Translations under genes and position numbers: made by a program | DNA from: JAAURS01 sp044923475 | GTDB lineage: Bacteria > Cyanobacteriota > Cyanobacteriia > Thermosynechococcales > Thermosynechococcaceae | Assembly: GCF_044923475.1 (NCBI RefSeq) | Contig: NZ_CP137338.1 | Span: 4,526,001 to 4,590,000 of the forward strand | Direction: 5' to 3' | DNA: 64,000 nt | The notes under the pieces: model-generated | The model's database searches: none | Told to the model about the DNA's origin: nothing | What the model saw: only the letters and a program-made list of their open reading frames with translations | Shown here: piece after piece, positions 36,445-44,379 of the stretch | Numbering within the stretch: the stretch's first letter is position 1 | Layout of the letters: each line of letters begins with the position of its first letter

Positions 36445-37266
36445 ATGTCCTTCGAGCGGCATCATGCCATTATCACGGGCGGTTCGAGCGGCATTGGCAA
36501 AGCTTTGGCTCTAAAGCTGGCGCGAGCGGGTGCCCATGTCACGCTGATCGCCCGCACGCCTTCAACGCTAGAAGCGGCTAGGGCTGAAATCGAACTGGCA
36601 CGGAAAGGAGTGGAGCAGCGGGTTTTGGCGCTGACTGCGGATGTGGCTCGTGCCGATCGGGTGATGGCTGCAATTGAAACGGCGATCGCCCAACTCGGCC
36701 CCCCGGATATGCTCGTCACCTCAGCCGGAATCGCCCATCCGGGGCATTTTCGAGAGCTGCCGCTGTCGGTCTTCGAGCAAACGATGGCGACGAACTATTT
36801 TGGGTCGCTTTACAGCATTCGGGCAGCGTTGCCTGCCATGGAAGCGCGACGCAAGGGCAGCATCGTGCTGATCTCTTCCGGGGCCGGACTGGTGGGTCTT
36901 TACGGCTATACGCCCTACAGTCCATCTAAGTTTGCGCTGCGGGGGCTAGCAGAATCTCTGCGGGGCGAGTTAAAGCCCTACGGCATTCACTTGGCGATCG
37001 TCTATCCACCGGATACGGATACGCCCCAACTTCAGGCCGAAAATCTGACGAAGCCGCTCGCCACTCAAATGATTACGGCTACGGCGAAAACCTGGACTGC
37101 GGATGCTGTCGCGGATGCAATTCTCCGCGGGGTTCGGCAAAAGGCTTTTGCCATTACGCCCGGTTTGGAAATGAGTTTGCTCGCCAAACTCCACAGCGCG
37201 ATCGCGCCCGGTTTTCAATGGTACTGCGATCGCATGGTTGCAAAGGCAACCAAACGGGAACAGTAA
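36445..37266 (+). CDS. Short-chain dehydrogenase resembling 3-ketodihydrosphingosine reductase
   Basis: This 273-residue SDR has the NADPH-binding IITGGSSGIGKALALKLA at the N-terminus and the catalytic Y158 and K162 in YTPYSPSKFALRGLAE. Several stretches match the eukaryotic 3-ketodihydrosphingosine reductase pattern more than generic SDRs: PDMLVTSAGIAHPGHF, FEQTMATNYFGSLYSIRA and IVYPPDTDTPQLQAEN followed by TKPL. That enzyme reduces the 3-keto product of serine palmitoyltransferase to sphinganine. The gene begins 26 bp after the PKS-AOS stop, so it almost certainly acts on that enzyme's 3-keto product. A hydrophobic C-terminal stretch is weak. The family call rests on recognised motifs. Confidence 0.85.
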   Translation: MSFERHHAIITGGSSGIGKALALKLARAGAHVTLIARTPSTLEAARAEIELARKGVEQRVLALTADVARADRVMAAIETAIAQLGPPDMLVTSAGIAHPGHFRELPLSVFEQTMATNYFGSLYSIRAALPAMEARRKGSIVLISSGAGLVGLYGYTPYSPSKFALRGLAESLRGELKPYGIHLAIVYPPDTDTPQLQAENLTKPLATQMITATAKTWTADAVADAILRGVRQKAFAITPGLEMSLLAKLHSAIAPGFQWYCDRMVAKATKREQ

Positions 37267-37362
37267 TTCTCACGATGAATGAGTCATTCAAACATCGGAA
37301 CTCGTTTTAGAGATGGAAAGGGACAGCGCGATCGCGCAAATATTCAGCCAGGCGATCTCGCT

Positions 37363-37410
37363 TCAGCATACCCACTTTTTAAAAAAGGAAGTGTCGAACA
37401 GAACCTTCAT
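37363..37410 (-). pseudogene. VapC-like PIN toxin remnant (N-terminus only)
   Basis: Directly overlapping the antitoxin stop (ATGA, 37407-37410), a frame starts MKVLFDTSFF and ends after 15 codons at TGA. MK-[IV]-LFDTS is the usual N-terminus of PIN-domain VapC ribonucleases, with the first catalytic aspartate. Nothing recognisable as the remainder of a PIN domain follows in the 96 bp before the SDR gene. The toxin has therefore been lost by deletion or frameshift. Confidence 0.6.
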
Positions 37411-37664
37411 GTAGATAGGTGGCTCTGAATGCGCTCCTCGCGGAGGTCGTCGATGAGGGTGTCAAGGTTGCCTAAGGGCGGGGTTTCTACAACTAAGGCA
37501 GTGCCATGACGATGAACGGTAGGTTTACTGCCAACTGGCTGAAGAATAATGCAGCCATTAGTCACCTCAAGCGTGAGCGATTGGGCAGCAGTGAGTCCTA
37601 GCTGTTGGCGGACTTCTAAAGGGATTTCTAATTTTCCGGCGTTGTCGATAGAGATGGTGGCCAT
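37407..37664 (-). CDS. VapB-like AbrB-fold antitoxin
   Basis: ATG at 37664 (MATISIDNAGK) begins the canonical AbrB/MazE-type swapped-hairpin domain; the frame extends upstream without family similarity. The 85-residue protein has KLEIPLEVRQQLGL (DNA-binding part) and a C-terminal tail VVETPPLGNLDTLIDDLREE followed by RIQSHLS, typical of cyanobacterial VapB antitoxins that wrap their toxin. Such antitoxins also repress their own operon. The toxin partner survives only as 15 codons, so this is an orphan antitoxin. An IS256-type element lies 142 bp upstream. Confidence 0.8.
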   Translation of the reverse strand: MATISIDNAGKLEIPLEVRQQLGLTAAQSLTLEVTNGCIILQPVGSKPTVHRHGTALVVETPPLGNLDTLIDDLREERIQSHLST

Positions 37665-37806
37665 AGAATTTTTTCCTGAAGAGGCATTATTCTTAGGTTT
37701 CAAAATTGGCCTAGGCCAATAGTAGTCGCGTTGCAAGACTACATCCGATCCTTCCTATTGACAATCGTACCCCAAGCGTCTCATGAGTCTTTTTTAAGAC
37801 TGTTCA

Positions 37807-39134
37807 GAATTTTGTGTAAGCGGTCTAAAATCCCTACAACACAGGAGACCGCATTATGCCAAGAACAAAGAAAGAACCCAACCGTACAGATGAGCTGCTA
37901 GACGAATTGCTGTTAGATTATCGAACCCCCGACGACATCCTAGGGGAGGGAGGCTTACTCAAGCAACTGAGCCAACGTCTGATTGAGCGTGCCCTATCAG
38001 GGGAACTGAACCATCATCTCAAGCCAAACCCTTCAGCCCCCGAAGGCGCCGACCCGGGCGAACCGTCTCGTCCCAATAGCCGAAACGGATACTCCAAAAA
38101 GACCGTGCAGTCGCAGCATGGCGAAATGGAACTCTCTATCCCCCGCGACCGCAACGGCGAATTTGAACCTGTCCTGGTACCCAAACATCAACGGCGCTTA
38201 GCGGGCCTTGATGAGAAAATCCTAGCGCTGTATTCCCGTGGCCTGAGTACGCGAGACATCAGCGCCCAACTGGAAGAACTCTATGGAGCTCAGATATCAG
38301 TAGCGCTCATTAGTGACGTCACCGATAGCGTGAGCGAAGAAGTCAACGCTTGGCAATGTCGTCCCTTGGATGAGGTGTACCCGATCCTGTATCTGGATGC
38401 GCTCTACGTCAACCTCAAGGTATCTGGGCGAGTTGCCAAACGAGCCGTCTATGTGGTCTTAGGCATCAATCGCGAGGGCAATAAGGACTTACTGGGGCTA
38501 TGGACTGGAGAAGCAGAAAGTGAGGGGGCAAAGTTCTGCTTAAAAGTCCTCACAGACCTCAAAAATCGGGGACTTCAGGATATCCTAATTGCCTGTGTCG
38601 ATGGGTTGAGCGGCTTTCCCCAGGCCATTGAAGCACTTTACCCCAACACTCAGGTTCAACTGTGCATTGTCCATTTAATCCGTAACTGTTTGCGCTATGT
38701 GCCTTGGAAAGATAGCAAAGCGGTTGTGGCTGACCTCAAACCCATTTACCAAGCCGCTACCCTCCAAGAGGCAGAAACAGCACTGGATGCCTTTGCGGCT
38801 AAGTGGGATGGCCTGTATCCTGCTATCAGCCAAATCTGGATTCGGCATTGGGAAAATGTTATTCCTATTTTTGATTATCCGATGGATATTCGTCGGGTCA
38901 TCTACACCACCAATGCCATTGAGTCTCTTAATCGCTCTCTGCGTAAGGTCATCAAGACCAAGGCCGTTTTCCCAGATGAGGAGTCTGTGTTTAAGCCGAT
39001 GTATTTAACGATGAATAATATTGCCAAAAGATGGAGCCGACCTATCAAAAATTGGAAGGCTGCTCTGTCTCATTTTGCTATCCTTTTTCCAGGACGCTTC
39101 AATCACTGACCTTTTTCGCCCTTACACAAAATTC
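37807..39134 (+). mobile_element. IS256-type insertion sequence
   Basis: The element is about 1328 bp, bounded by inverted repeats with a perfect 14-bp core GAATTTTGTGTAAG (37807-37820 and, inverted, 39121-39134). It contains one intact transposase. No 8-9 bp direct duplication is visible at the ends (left flank ACTGTTCA, right flank CGATCGCT), unlike a simple IS256-type insertion. This suggests that recombination or deletion has altered one flank since insertion. Confidence 0.8.
37856..39109 (+). CDS. IS256 family transposase (Mutator-like)
   Basis: This 417-residue protein has the expected catalytic acids: D181 in LYLDALYV, D249 in IACVDGLSGFPQAIE and E356 in YTTNAIESLNRSLRK. The N-terminal region RALSGELNHHLKPNP and SRNGYSKKTVQS and the C-terminal ALSHFAILFPGRF are typical of IS256 members. 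The frame is intact with a normal length, so it is probably functional. It starts about 36 bp inside the left inverted repeat. Confidence 0.92.
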   Translation: MPRTKKEPNRTDELLDELLLDYRTPDDILGEGGLLKQLSQRLIERALSGELNHHLKPNPSAPEGADPGEPSRPNSRNGYSKKTVQSQHGEMELSIPRDRNGEFEPVLVPKHQRRLAGLDEKILALYSRGLSTRDISAQLEELYGAQISVALISDVTDSVSEEVNAWQCRPLDEVYPILYLDALYVNLKVSGRVAKRAVYVVLGINREGNKDLLGLWTGEAESEGAKFCLKVLTDLKNRGLQDILIACVDGLSGFPQAIEALYPNTQVQLCIVHLIRNCLRYVPWKDSKAVVADLKPIYQAATLQEAETALDAFAAKWDGLYPAISQIWIRHWENVIPIFDYPMDIRRVIYTTNAIESLNRSLRKVIKTKAVFPDEESVFKPMYLTMNNIAKRWSRPIKNWKAALSHFAILFPGRFNH

Positions 39135-39241
39135 CGATCGCTCTCCAGCTTACCATTACTCGACTCAGATGAAATGAAATTGCCATAGTCTCAACCTCCT
39201 AAGTATTCGCGAATCGCTGCCTCTAGTTTGGCACCATCCAT
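39135..39241 (-). pseudogene. Truncated gene start cut by the IS256-type element, with a 16-codon frame before it
   Basis: Reading the minus strand, AGGAGG (39195-39200) sits 8 nt before an ATG at 39186 that opens MAISFHLSRVMVSWRAIG. The frame then runs into the IS end and stops after a few codons. Immediately upstream a short frame, MDGAKLEAAIREYLGG (39191-39241), ends within the ribosome-binding site. The layout resembles a coupled antitoxin-toxin pair, with only the end of the first and the start of the second remaining. The original identity is not recognisable. Confidence 0.45.
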
Positions 39242-39271
39242 CGTTACTCTACGTTATTGAGTCGGTTAGAC

Positions 39272-39296
39272 CTTGGGTTTCATGCTTCAACCCAAG
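39272..39296 (-). terminator. Hairpin downstream of the SRPBCC gene
   Basis: CTTGGGTT and AACCCAAG form an 8-bp stem with a 9-nt loop, 11 bp past the stop of the minus-strand SRPBCC gene. No run of T follows, so termination would be weak or factor-assisted. Confidence 0.4.
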
Positions 39297-39306
39297 CTAC
39301 CACTGA

Positions 39307-39852
39307 CTAGAAATAGAGGGCCGAAAGGCGATCGCGGATGGCATACAAATTCTGAGGCAGATCTTTCTTCAGGCGTTGCTCAATAGCAATCACCGGAATA
39401 GTAGCCTTCGCCCAAACCTCTAAAATGTAGGTCAGTCGGGTTCCGCCCCCATCCGTTTCAGGAACAGACTGAAGCAGCCACTCGCCCGAAAATGACTTGA
39501 AATCTCCCTCTACCATCGCAAAGCGAATTGCCGAGGGATATTCCTCCACCATATCTAGGACGACCCGTGCTGAAAACGTCACCACTTTAAGATTTTGGGT
39601 GCCGACCTGCTCCACCCGAATGCCGCCGTCTGGATGCGGGACGCGGCAGCTTTTAGCGAGGTTCGGGATAAAGTCTGCTAACGCCTCATAGTCCGTCAAA
39701 ACGCCCCAAACCTGCTCGATAGGGTGGGAAAGGTAAATTGTGGCCTCAATGCGGCGTTGGCGACCCGCTAGTTTAGAAAGCGTTAGCAGGACTTCACTGC
39801 TCAGCGCTTCAGCTTGTTCGGCAACGAGAGGAAGGGTGTCAAGTTCTATCAT
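39307..39852 (-). CDS. SRPBCC (START/COQ10-like) family protein
   Basis: ATG at 39852 (MIELDTLPLV) is preferred over one 39 bp upstream. The 181-residue protein has a typical lipid-binding START-like core: RRIEATIYLSHPIEQVWGVL, then LTDYEALADFIPNL, EQVGTQNLK, a GDFKSFSGEW strand and a long C-terminal helix EQRLKKDLPQNLYAIRDRL. Such proteins bind hydrophobic ligands (quinones, carotenoids, lipids), and cyanobacterial members are mostly unassigned. There are no enzyme residues to name. The neighbouring ABC exporter is divergent. Confidence 0.8.
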   Translation of the reverse strand: MIELDTLPLVAEQAEALSSEVLLTLSKLAGRQRRIEATIYLSHPIEQVWGVLTDYEALADFIPNLAKSCRVPHPDGGIRVEQVGTQNLKVVTFSARVVLDMVEEYPSAIRFAMVEGDFKSFSGEWLLQSVPETDGGGTRLTYILEVWAKATIPVIAIEQRLKKDLPQNLYAIRDRLSALYF

Positions 39853-40004
39853 GGTGGAATCGACGCACAAAGAAAAAGTAAGTTCGCGCAAAAACAGTAG
39901 ATATACCTATTAGATTAAGGCAAAGACGCATAACTTTACAGGTCTTAACCTTCTCTACAGCTACTCTCCTAGTGTTCCCTGTTTGAATCTAAACCGCAGT
40001 AACC

Positions 40005-41786
40005 ATGGTCACATCTTCTCGCCAGCCGCCGCCCCTCAACCGCCTTCTGCGTTACAGTCGTCCCTTTTCCCGCGAAATATGGCTGGCGAGCATTTGCTCC
40101 GTCCTCAATAAAGTGTTCGATCTGGCTCCCCCTGCCTTGATTGGGATGGCGGTAGACGTGGTGGTGCAAAAAGACCAGTCGGCGATCGCCCGATGGGGTA
40201 TCCCGGATGTGGGCTGGCAGTTGGCGCTGATCTGCGGTTTATCCATCGTCATTTGGGGGTTGGAGTCCCTGTTCGAGTATTTCTACGCGCGGCTCTGGCG
40301 CAATTTAGCCCAGACCGTCCAGCACTACCTGCGGCTAGATGCTTACGATCATCTCCAAAACCTGGAAATGGCATTTTTTGAGGAGCAAAGTACGGGCAGC
40401 CTGATGTCGATCCTCAGCGACGACATCAACCAACTGGAGCGCTTTTTAGATGGCGGTGCGAACGAAGTCATCCAGGTCATCACCACAGTCATTATCATCG
40501 GCGGTGCCTTTTTTGTGCTGGCACCGGGGGTGGCGTGGGTGGCAATCTTGCCCATGCCCTTTATTATTTGGGGGGCGATCGCCTTTCAAAAAGTATTGGC
40601 CCCCCGCTACGCTGCCGTGCGGGAGCGCGTCAGCTTCCTCAACAGCCGCCTCTCTAATAACCTGAGCGGCATTACCACTATCAAAAGCTTCACCACCGAA
40701 GCCTTCGAGGCCGAGCAAATCCGCCGAGACAGCGAAGCCTACCGCCAGAGCAACCGCCATGCGATCGCTCTGAGTGCCGCCTTTGTGCCGCTGATCCGAA
40801 TTTTGATTCTGTTGGCCTTTTTAGCCACCCTGGGCGGCGGCGGACTTCAGGTAGTGGCGGGCAATCTCACCGTCGGCACCTACAGCGTTTTGATCTATTT
40901 GATTCAGCGATTGCTGTGGCCTCTCACTCGCCTGGGCGATACCCTCGATCAATACCAGCGGGCGATGGCCTCGACCCAGCGCGTGATGAACCTGCTGGAT
41001 ACGCCGCTAGAAATTCATTCCGGCGCAACGCCGCTGCCCATAGCGCAGGTAGAGGGCGAGATTTTGTTCGATCGCGTGACGTTTGGCTACCAAAACGGGC
41101 GCGCCATTATTCAGGATTTGACCCTAAAAGTCCCCGCCGGACAGACGATCGCCATTGTAGGCTCTACGGGTTCGGGTAAAAGCACGTTGGTAAAGCTGCT
41201 GCTGCGATTTTACGAGATCCAATCCGGTCAGATCTGGCTAGATGGCACGTCCATCGGCGATCTGCGCTTGCAGGATTTACGGGCCTGCATTGGTTTGGTC
41301 AGCCAGGACATTTTCCTCTTCCACGGCACGGTTCGCGAAAATATTGCCTACGGTTGCCCAGACGCGGCAGATGAAGATATTATCATCGCTGCCAAAAATG
41401 CCGAAGCCCACGAATTTATCCAGCAACTCCCCCAAGGCTACGACACCATCGTGGGCGAACGCGGCCAAAAACTATCCGGCGGTCAGCGGCAGCGATTGGC
41501 GATCGCCCGTGCCCTGCTCAAAGACCCACCCATCCTGATTTTGGATGAGGCCACTTCCGCGGTGGATAACGAAACGGAGGCGGCGATCCAGAAATCTCTG
41601 GAATACATCACTGCCAATCGGACGACCGTAGCGATCGCCCATCGACTCTCGACGATTCGCTATGCGGACTGTATTTACGTGATGGAGCAAGGCAAGATTG
41701 TGGAGCAGGGCAAACACGAAGATCTTCTTGCCCACAAGGGAGTTTATGCGCAGCTTTGGAACGTGCAAACTGGGCAACGAGAATAA
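40005..41786 (+). CDS. ABC exporter, fused permease and ATPase (MsbA/MDR type)
   Basis: This 593-residue half-transporter has about six transmembrane helices (residues 25-320, for example TTVIIIGGAFFVLAPGVAWV and LILLAFLATLGGGGL). The nucleotide-binding domain (about 345-590) has Walker A IVGSTGSGKST (about 383-393), Q-loop VSQDIFLF, signature KLSGGQRQR, Walker B ILILDEATSAVD and an H-loop in AIAHRLST. All motifs are intact, so it should work as a homodimer. The family exports lipids, peptides or drugs; the substrate cannot be read. A link to the lipid-like product of the PKS-AOS cluster 3 kb away is conceivable but unsupported. Confidence 0.92.
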   Translation: MVTSSRQPPPLNRLLRYSRPFSREIWLASICSVLNKVFDLAPPALIGMAVDVVVQKDQSAIARWGIPDVGWQLALICGLSIVIWGLESLFEYFYARLWRNLAQTVQHYLRLDAYDHLQNLEMAFFEEQSTGSLMSILSDDINQLERFLDGGANEVIQVITTVIIIGGAFFVLAPGVAWVAILPMPFIIWGAIAFQKVLAPRYAAVRERVSFLNSRLSNNLSGITTIKSFTTEAFEAEQIRRDSEAYRQSNRHAIALSAAFVPLIRILILLAFLATLGGGGLQVVAGNLTVGTYSVLIYLIQRLLWPLTRLGDTLDQYQRAMASTQRVMNLLDTPLEIHSGATPLPIAQVEGEILFDRVTFGYQNGRAIIQDLTLKVPAGQTIAIVGSTGSGKSTLVKLLLRFYEIQSGQIWLDGTSIGDLRLQDLRACIGLVSQDIFLFHGTVRENIAYGCPDAADEDIIIAAKNAEAHEFIQQLPQGYDTIVGERGQKLSGGQRQRLAIARALLKDPPILILDEATSAVDNETEAAIQKSLEYITANRTTVAIAHRLSTIRYADCIYVMEQGKIVEQGKHEDLLAHKGVYAQLWNVQTGQRE

Positions 41787-41867
41787 GCGCGATAAACGGA
41801 TTGTCCGAGATACTGAAAACTTTCCCCGCCTGATTACCTGTTTTGTTCTTTAATTCAGCAAGGCATT

Positions 41868-42095
41868 ATGAAACTACTAGACACCATGAAACTACTAGAC
41901 ACCGTAGCACTCCTAGAAAATATTCCAGATCTCAGCCTGTACAGGGGACAAGTTGGGACTATCGTAGAAGTATGTGAACCTGATAGTTTCGAGGTTGAAT
42001 TTGTGGATATTCAAGGTCACACCTACGCTTTAGAAACCCTAAATTCCCAGCAGCTTATACTCTTGCATCATCAGCCTTTGCTTGCCACAGCTTAA
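41868..42095 (+). CDS. DUF4926 family small protein
   Basis: This 75-residue protein matches the DUF4926 pattern: LLDTVALLENIPDLSLYRGQ, VGTIVEV, FEVEFVD and TYALETL. The fold is a small beta-barrel of unknown role; members often neighbour toxin-antitoxin genes in cyanobacteria. The first 18 bases (ATGAAACTACTAGACACC) are tandemly duplicated (41868-41903), giving two in-frame starts. The second start gives the normal family N-terminus, so translation may begin at 41886. Confidence 0.75.
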   Translation: MKLLDTMKLLDTVALLENIPDLSLYRGQVGTIVEVCEPDSFEVEFVDIQGHTYALETLNSQQLILLHHQPLLATA

Positions 42096-42120
42096 AAGAA
42101 ACCGTCTTCGTACTCAATAA

Positions 42121-42345
42121 TGGGAAAGCGATCTCCAATCCAAGCATCTCTTGCAAACCGTCTTTTATCAGCACATCCATGTGGAGCACTTTTCTAAGAC
42201 CGGAATGAAGCAATGGTCTTTCTGCAAATACGATAAATTGGACGAGGCGATCGCCTTTACAAAAGTCCCGTTTCAGATTTCACTGACAGACCTGTATAAC
42301 AAAGTTCAGTTGGAGGCTAAAGCGATAGAAGGCGATCGCGCCTAG
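42121..42345 (+). pseudogene. Uma2-family nuclease remnant (C-terminal part)
   Basis: A frame without a proper start runs from 42121 (after a stop at 42118) to 42345. It contains FYQHIHVEHFSKTGMKQWSF and DEAIAFTKVPFQISLTDLYN, which match the C-terminal third of Uma2/DUF820 restriction-endonuclease-like proteins. The catalytic PD-(D/E)xK part is missing. It is a decayed copy beside the DUF4926 gene; a full-length family member is at 51443-52243. Confidence 0.6.
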
Positions 42346-42460
42346 GATACTTCTCTTCTGCTCCAGATTCTCATAAAATTCAATTACCAAGCCCGAACAA
42401 GAACGATCGCAGCATCGTTGAACGCTAGAACGGAGCGGGCTTTATCGGCGGCCAAACCCG

Positions 42461-42697
42461 TTAGGATTGCCGAGAAACATACTTTTCAAACGTTGCTTGG
42501 GTCTGGTGCAGCAATGCCTCGCGGCTATCGCCGCTGCCGCTTAAAGACGGAACCAGATTTCTCGCCTGTAGCGTCATGTGGAGCTGAAGATTAGCGACGT
42601 AATCGCTGAGATCTTCGCGAAAGGCGGGTGGGGTAGCTTGCGGTGTATCGAATTGCAAGGGGATCTCCTTTCTGAACGCTGCGTCACGGTTTGACAT
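42461..42697 (-). CDS. Small protein of unknown function
   Basis: ATG at 42697 (MSNRDAAFRKE) gives 78 residues; a start 15 bp upstream is also possible. The protein is soluble with no signal or membrane segment. It has a helical middle (LSDYVANLQLHMTLQARNLV) and a G/S-rich turn (SLSGSGDSRE). I do not recognise the family. Its coding potential is modest and it stands alone. Confidence 0.45.
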   Translation of the reverse strand: MSNRDAAFRKEIPLQFDTPQATPPAFREDLSDYVANLQLHMTLQARNLVPSLSGSGDSREALLHQTQATFEKYVSRQS

Positions 42698-42959
42698 TAC
42701 AGAACCTACCACTAGGGCTGGGACAACTTTTTATTTTGCAATGAAGGGTTACACTTCACCGGAATATTGTTGAGAAGCGTAAACCTGAAGGACTGGCTTA
42801 TGCCATTCAGTTTACCCAATCTTCATCCAATCCTAACTCACCTTAACGTTGCTAGGGGTAGGCACTGGATGCCCGCACTTCTGCGCTAATCTAGCAATGG
42901 CGTCGCTCGTACGTCGTTCTTCACTGTAGGCTTTAGACTGCCCGAACAGCAGGTTTGAT

Positions 42960-43448
42960 ATGGATTGCAGCCAAATTCGGCTCTGCGAAGGCCTAACGCC
43001 TCACCCCCCGGCAGAAACTACCCCAGCCGATTTAACAGCGCTTCAGGCACTTTTTCAAGTGGCAGCTTTTTGGGCGCAGAATCGAACGGTCGAAGACTTG
43101 GGCATCGCGATTGCCCACAGCAACCCCATCATCAGCGTATGGGACGACGACGCCCTCATTGGCTTCGCCCGCGCGACCTCCGATGGGATTTACCGCGCCA
43201 CTATCTGGGATGTTGTCGTGCATCCCGACTATCGCAGCTCGGGATTGGGACGGCGGTTGGTCCAAACGCTCTTAGCCCACCCTCACCTCAACCGCGTCGA
43301 ACGCGTCTATCTAATGACGACGCACCAGCAGCGGTTTTACGAGCGCCTTGGCTTTGAGTCTAACCCAAGCGTCACGATGGTGCTCGATCGGGAAAATGGC
43401 GTGCCGTTCACGCCTCTGGCAGCAGAAGTCAGTCAGCCTGCTTTATAA
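42960..43448 (+). CDS. GNAT family N-acetyltransferase
   Basis: This 162-residue protein has the GNAT core: LIGFARATSDGIYRATIWDV, the acetyl-CoA-binding VVVHPDYRSSGLGRRLVQTL with R/Q-x-x-G-x-G/A in RSSGLG, and YERLGF near the C-terminus. It should acetylate an amine of unknown identity, perhaps a small molecule or a protein N-terminus. A GNAT of this type is widely conserved in cyanobacteria and plastids. It is convergent with the next gene, with 25 bp between stops. Confidence 0.85.
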   Translation: MDCSQIRLCEGLTPHPPAETTPADLTALQALFQVAAFWAQNRTVEDLGIAIAHSNPIISVWDDDALIGFARATSDGIYRATIWDVVVHPDYRSSGLGRRLVQTLLAHPHLNRVERVYLMTTHQQRFYERLGFESNPSVTMVLDRENGVPFTPLAAEVSQPAL

Positions 43449-43473
43449 AAATCTCGAAATCGAACTTCCCGTC

Positions 43474-44040
43474 CTACGCTCCAATGCCCACTGGCTGCTT
43501 GTGGCTTTCGTTCGCTGCCTTCACGCAATCGATCGCCGCTCGGCTCACTCGCTTCCAGTCCGTCTGATCGTCGTAGGGCGCAAAGACCTGGCGATCGCCT
43601 TCGTACACGTTGCAGAACAACACCTCGGCGTTTTCTGTCGAGGCTTGCGGACAGATCGTAATGGGTTTCCTTAGGGCTTCAGGAGAGAGAGAAGCCAGCG
43701 CGCTCAACAATCCCTTACTAAAGTGGGCCGTTGCGGAGCTTTCTAGAACGTAAAACTTATCGGCTTCGATGTAGCAATGAAGCTTGTGGGTTTTCTCGTT
43801 GCGGCGAACGGTTTCCTTAAACTCCAGCTTGCGAATGTACCCCGTTAACGCGGGATGTTCGATGTTGACGGGCTGGCTTTGGTCGTTGAGGGTATACCAA
43901 ATCCCGCCGTGCTTGCGATTGCAAAAGACATAGACTTGGGTTTTCGGGGCTGGCCCAAACCCTAGCGGTTGTTTAGACGTCTTTGAATCTGCAATTTGGC
44001 GTAGGGCTTCGGCGATCGCATCCAGCGCTGGATGTTCCAT
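43474..44040 (-). CDS. Conserved-looking protein of unknown function
   Basis: This 188-residue soluble protein has TQVYVFCNRKHGGIWYTL, then GYIRKLEFKETVRRNEKTHK, LHCYIEADKFYVLESS, HFSKGLLSAL and EVLFCNVYEGDRQVF. The alternating beta pattern with basic residues in the middle could be an OB-like or other small beta-barrel nucleic-acid-binding fold, but no diagnostic motif is present. I recall similar cyanobacterial proteins of unknown function. It has a clean start and good codon use, so I take it as a real gene. Confidence 0.65.
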   Translation of the reverse strand: MEHPALDAIAEALRQIADSKTSKQPLGFGPAPKTQVYVFCNRKHGGIWYTLNDQSQPVNIEHPALTGYIRKLEFKETVRRNEKTHKLHCYIEADKFYVLESSATAHFSKGLLSALASLSPEALRKPITICPQASTENAEVLFCNVYEGDRQVFAPYDDQTDWKRVSRAAIDCVKAANESHKQPVGIGA

Positions 44041-44379
44041 GATTGATGGTCTCCAAAATTCTTGAATGGTTCGGTTTTGAGTGCTATTTCTATTCTAGAA
44101 ACCGATCTAGCAACTGAGACAGGCACTAAAGTCTGGCTGATACGCCTAACCCCTTCGGTTATCCCTAAAGGACAGATTGAGCGATAAGGTTCCCTGTTGC
44201 TGTGGGGACTCAAAGCTATGATGTAATTAACCTATCCAGCGTTTGCGACAAGACAAATTATTACTATGCTGACAAGGTAAGTACGCAGTAGGGTCAAATT
44301 TCCTTGGCGAAGAAACCGATCTGCTTTGCCAGGCACTGGCAGATAACGCCATAAAGCTATAAGGTAAGCCGCTAAGCCC
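44041..44379. other. Spacer between two genes of unknown function
   Basis: These 339 bp hold no gene. A hairpin TGCCAG/CTGGCA with a 3-nt loop lies at 44327-44341, about 40 bp before the coiled-coil gene. No clear promoter was recognised. Confidence 0.35.

Noticed and set aside
37267..37362. Frames after the vapC stub as the rest of a PIN domain
   Set aside because: Short frames such as LKRDRLAEYLRDRAVPF show none of the later PIN aspartates.
39191..39241. 16-codon frame MDGAKLEAAIREYLGG as an intact small gene
   Set aside because: Too short, preceded by an in-frame stop five codons upstream, and more likely a remnant of an antitoxin-like gene.
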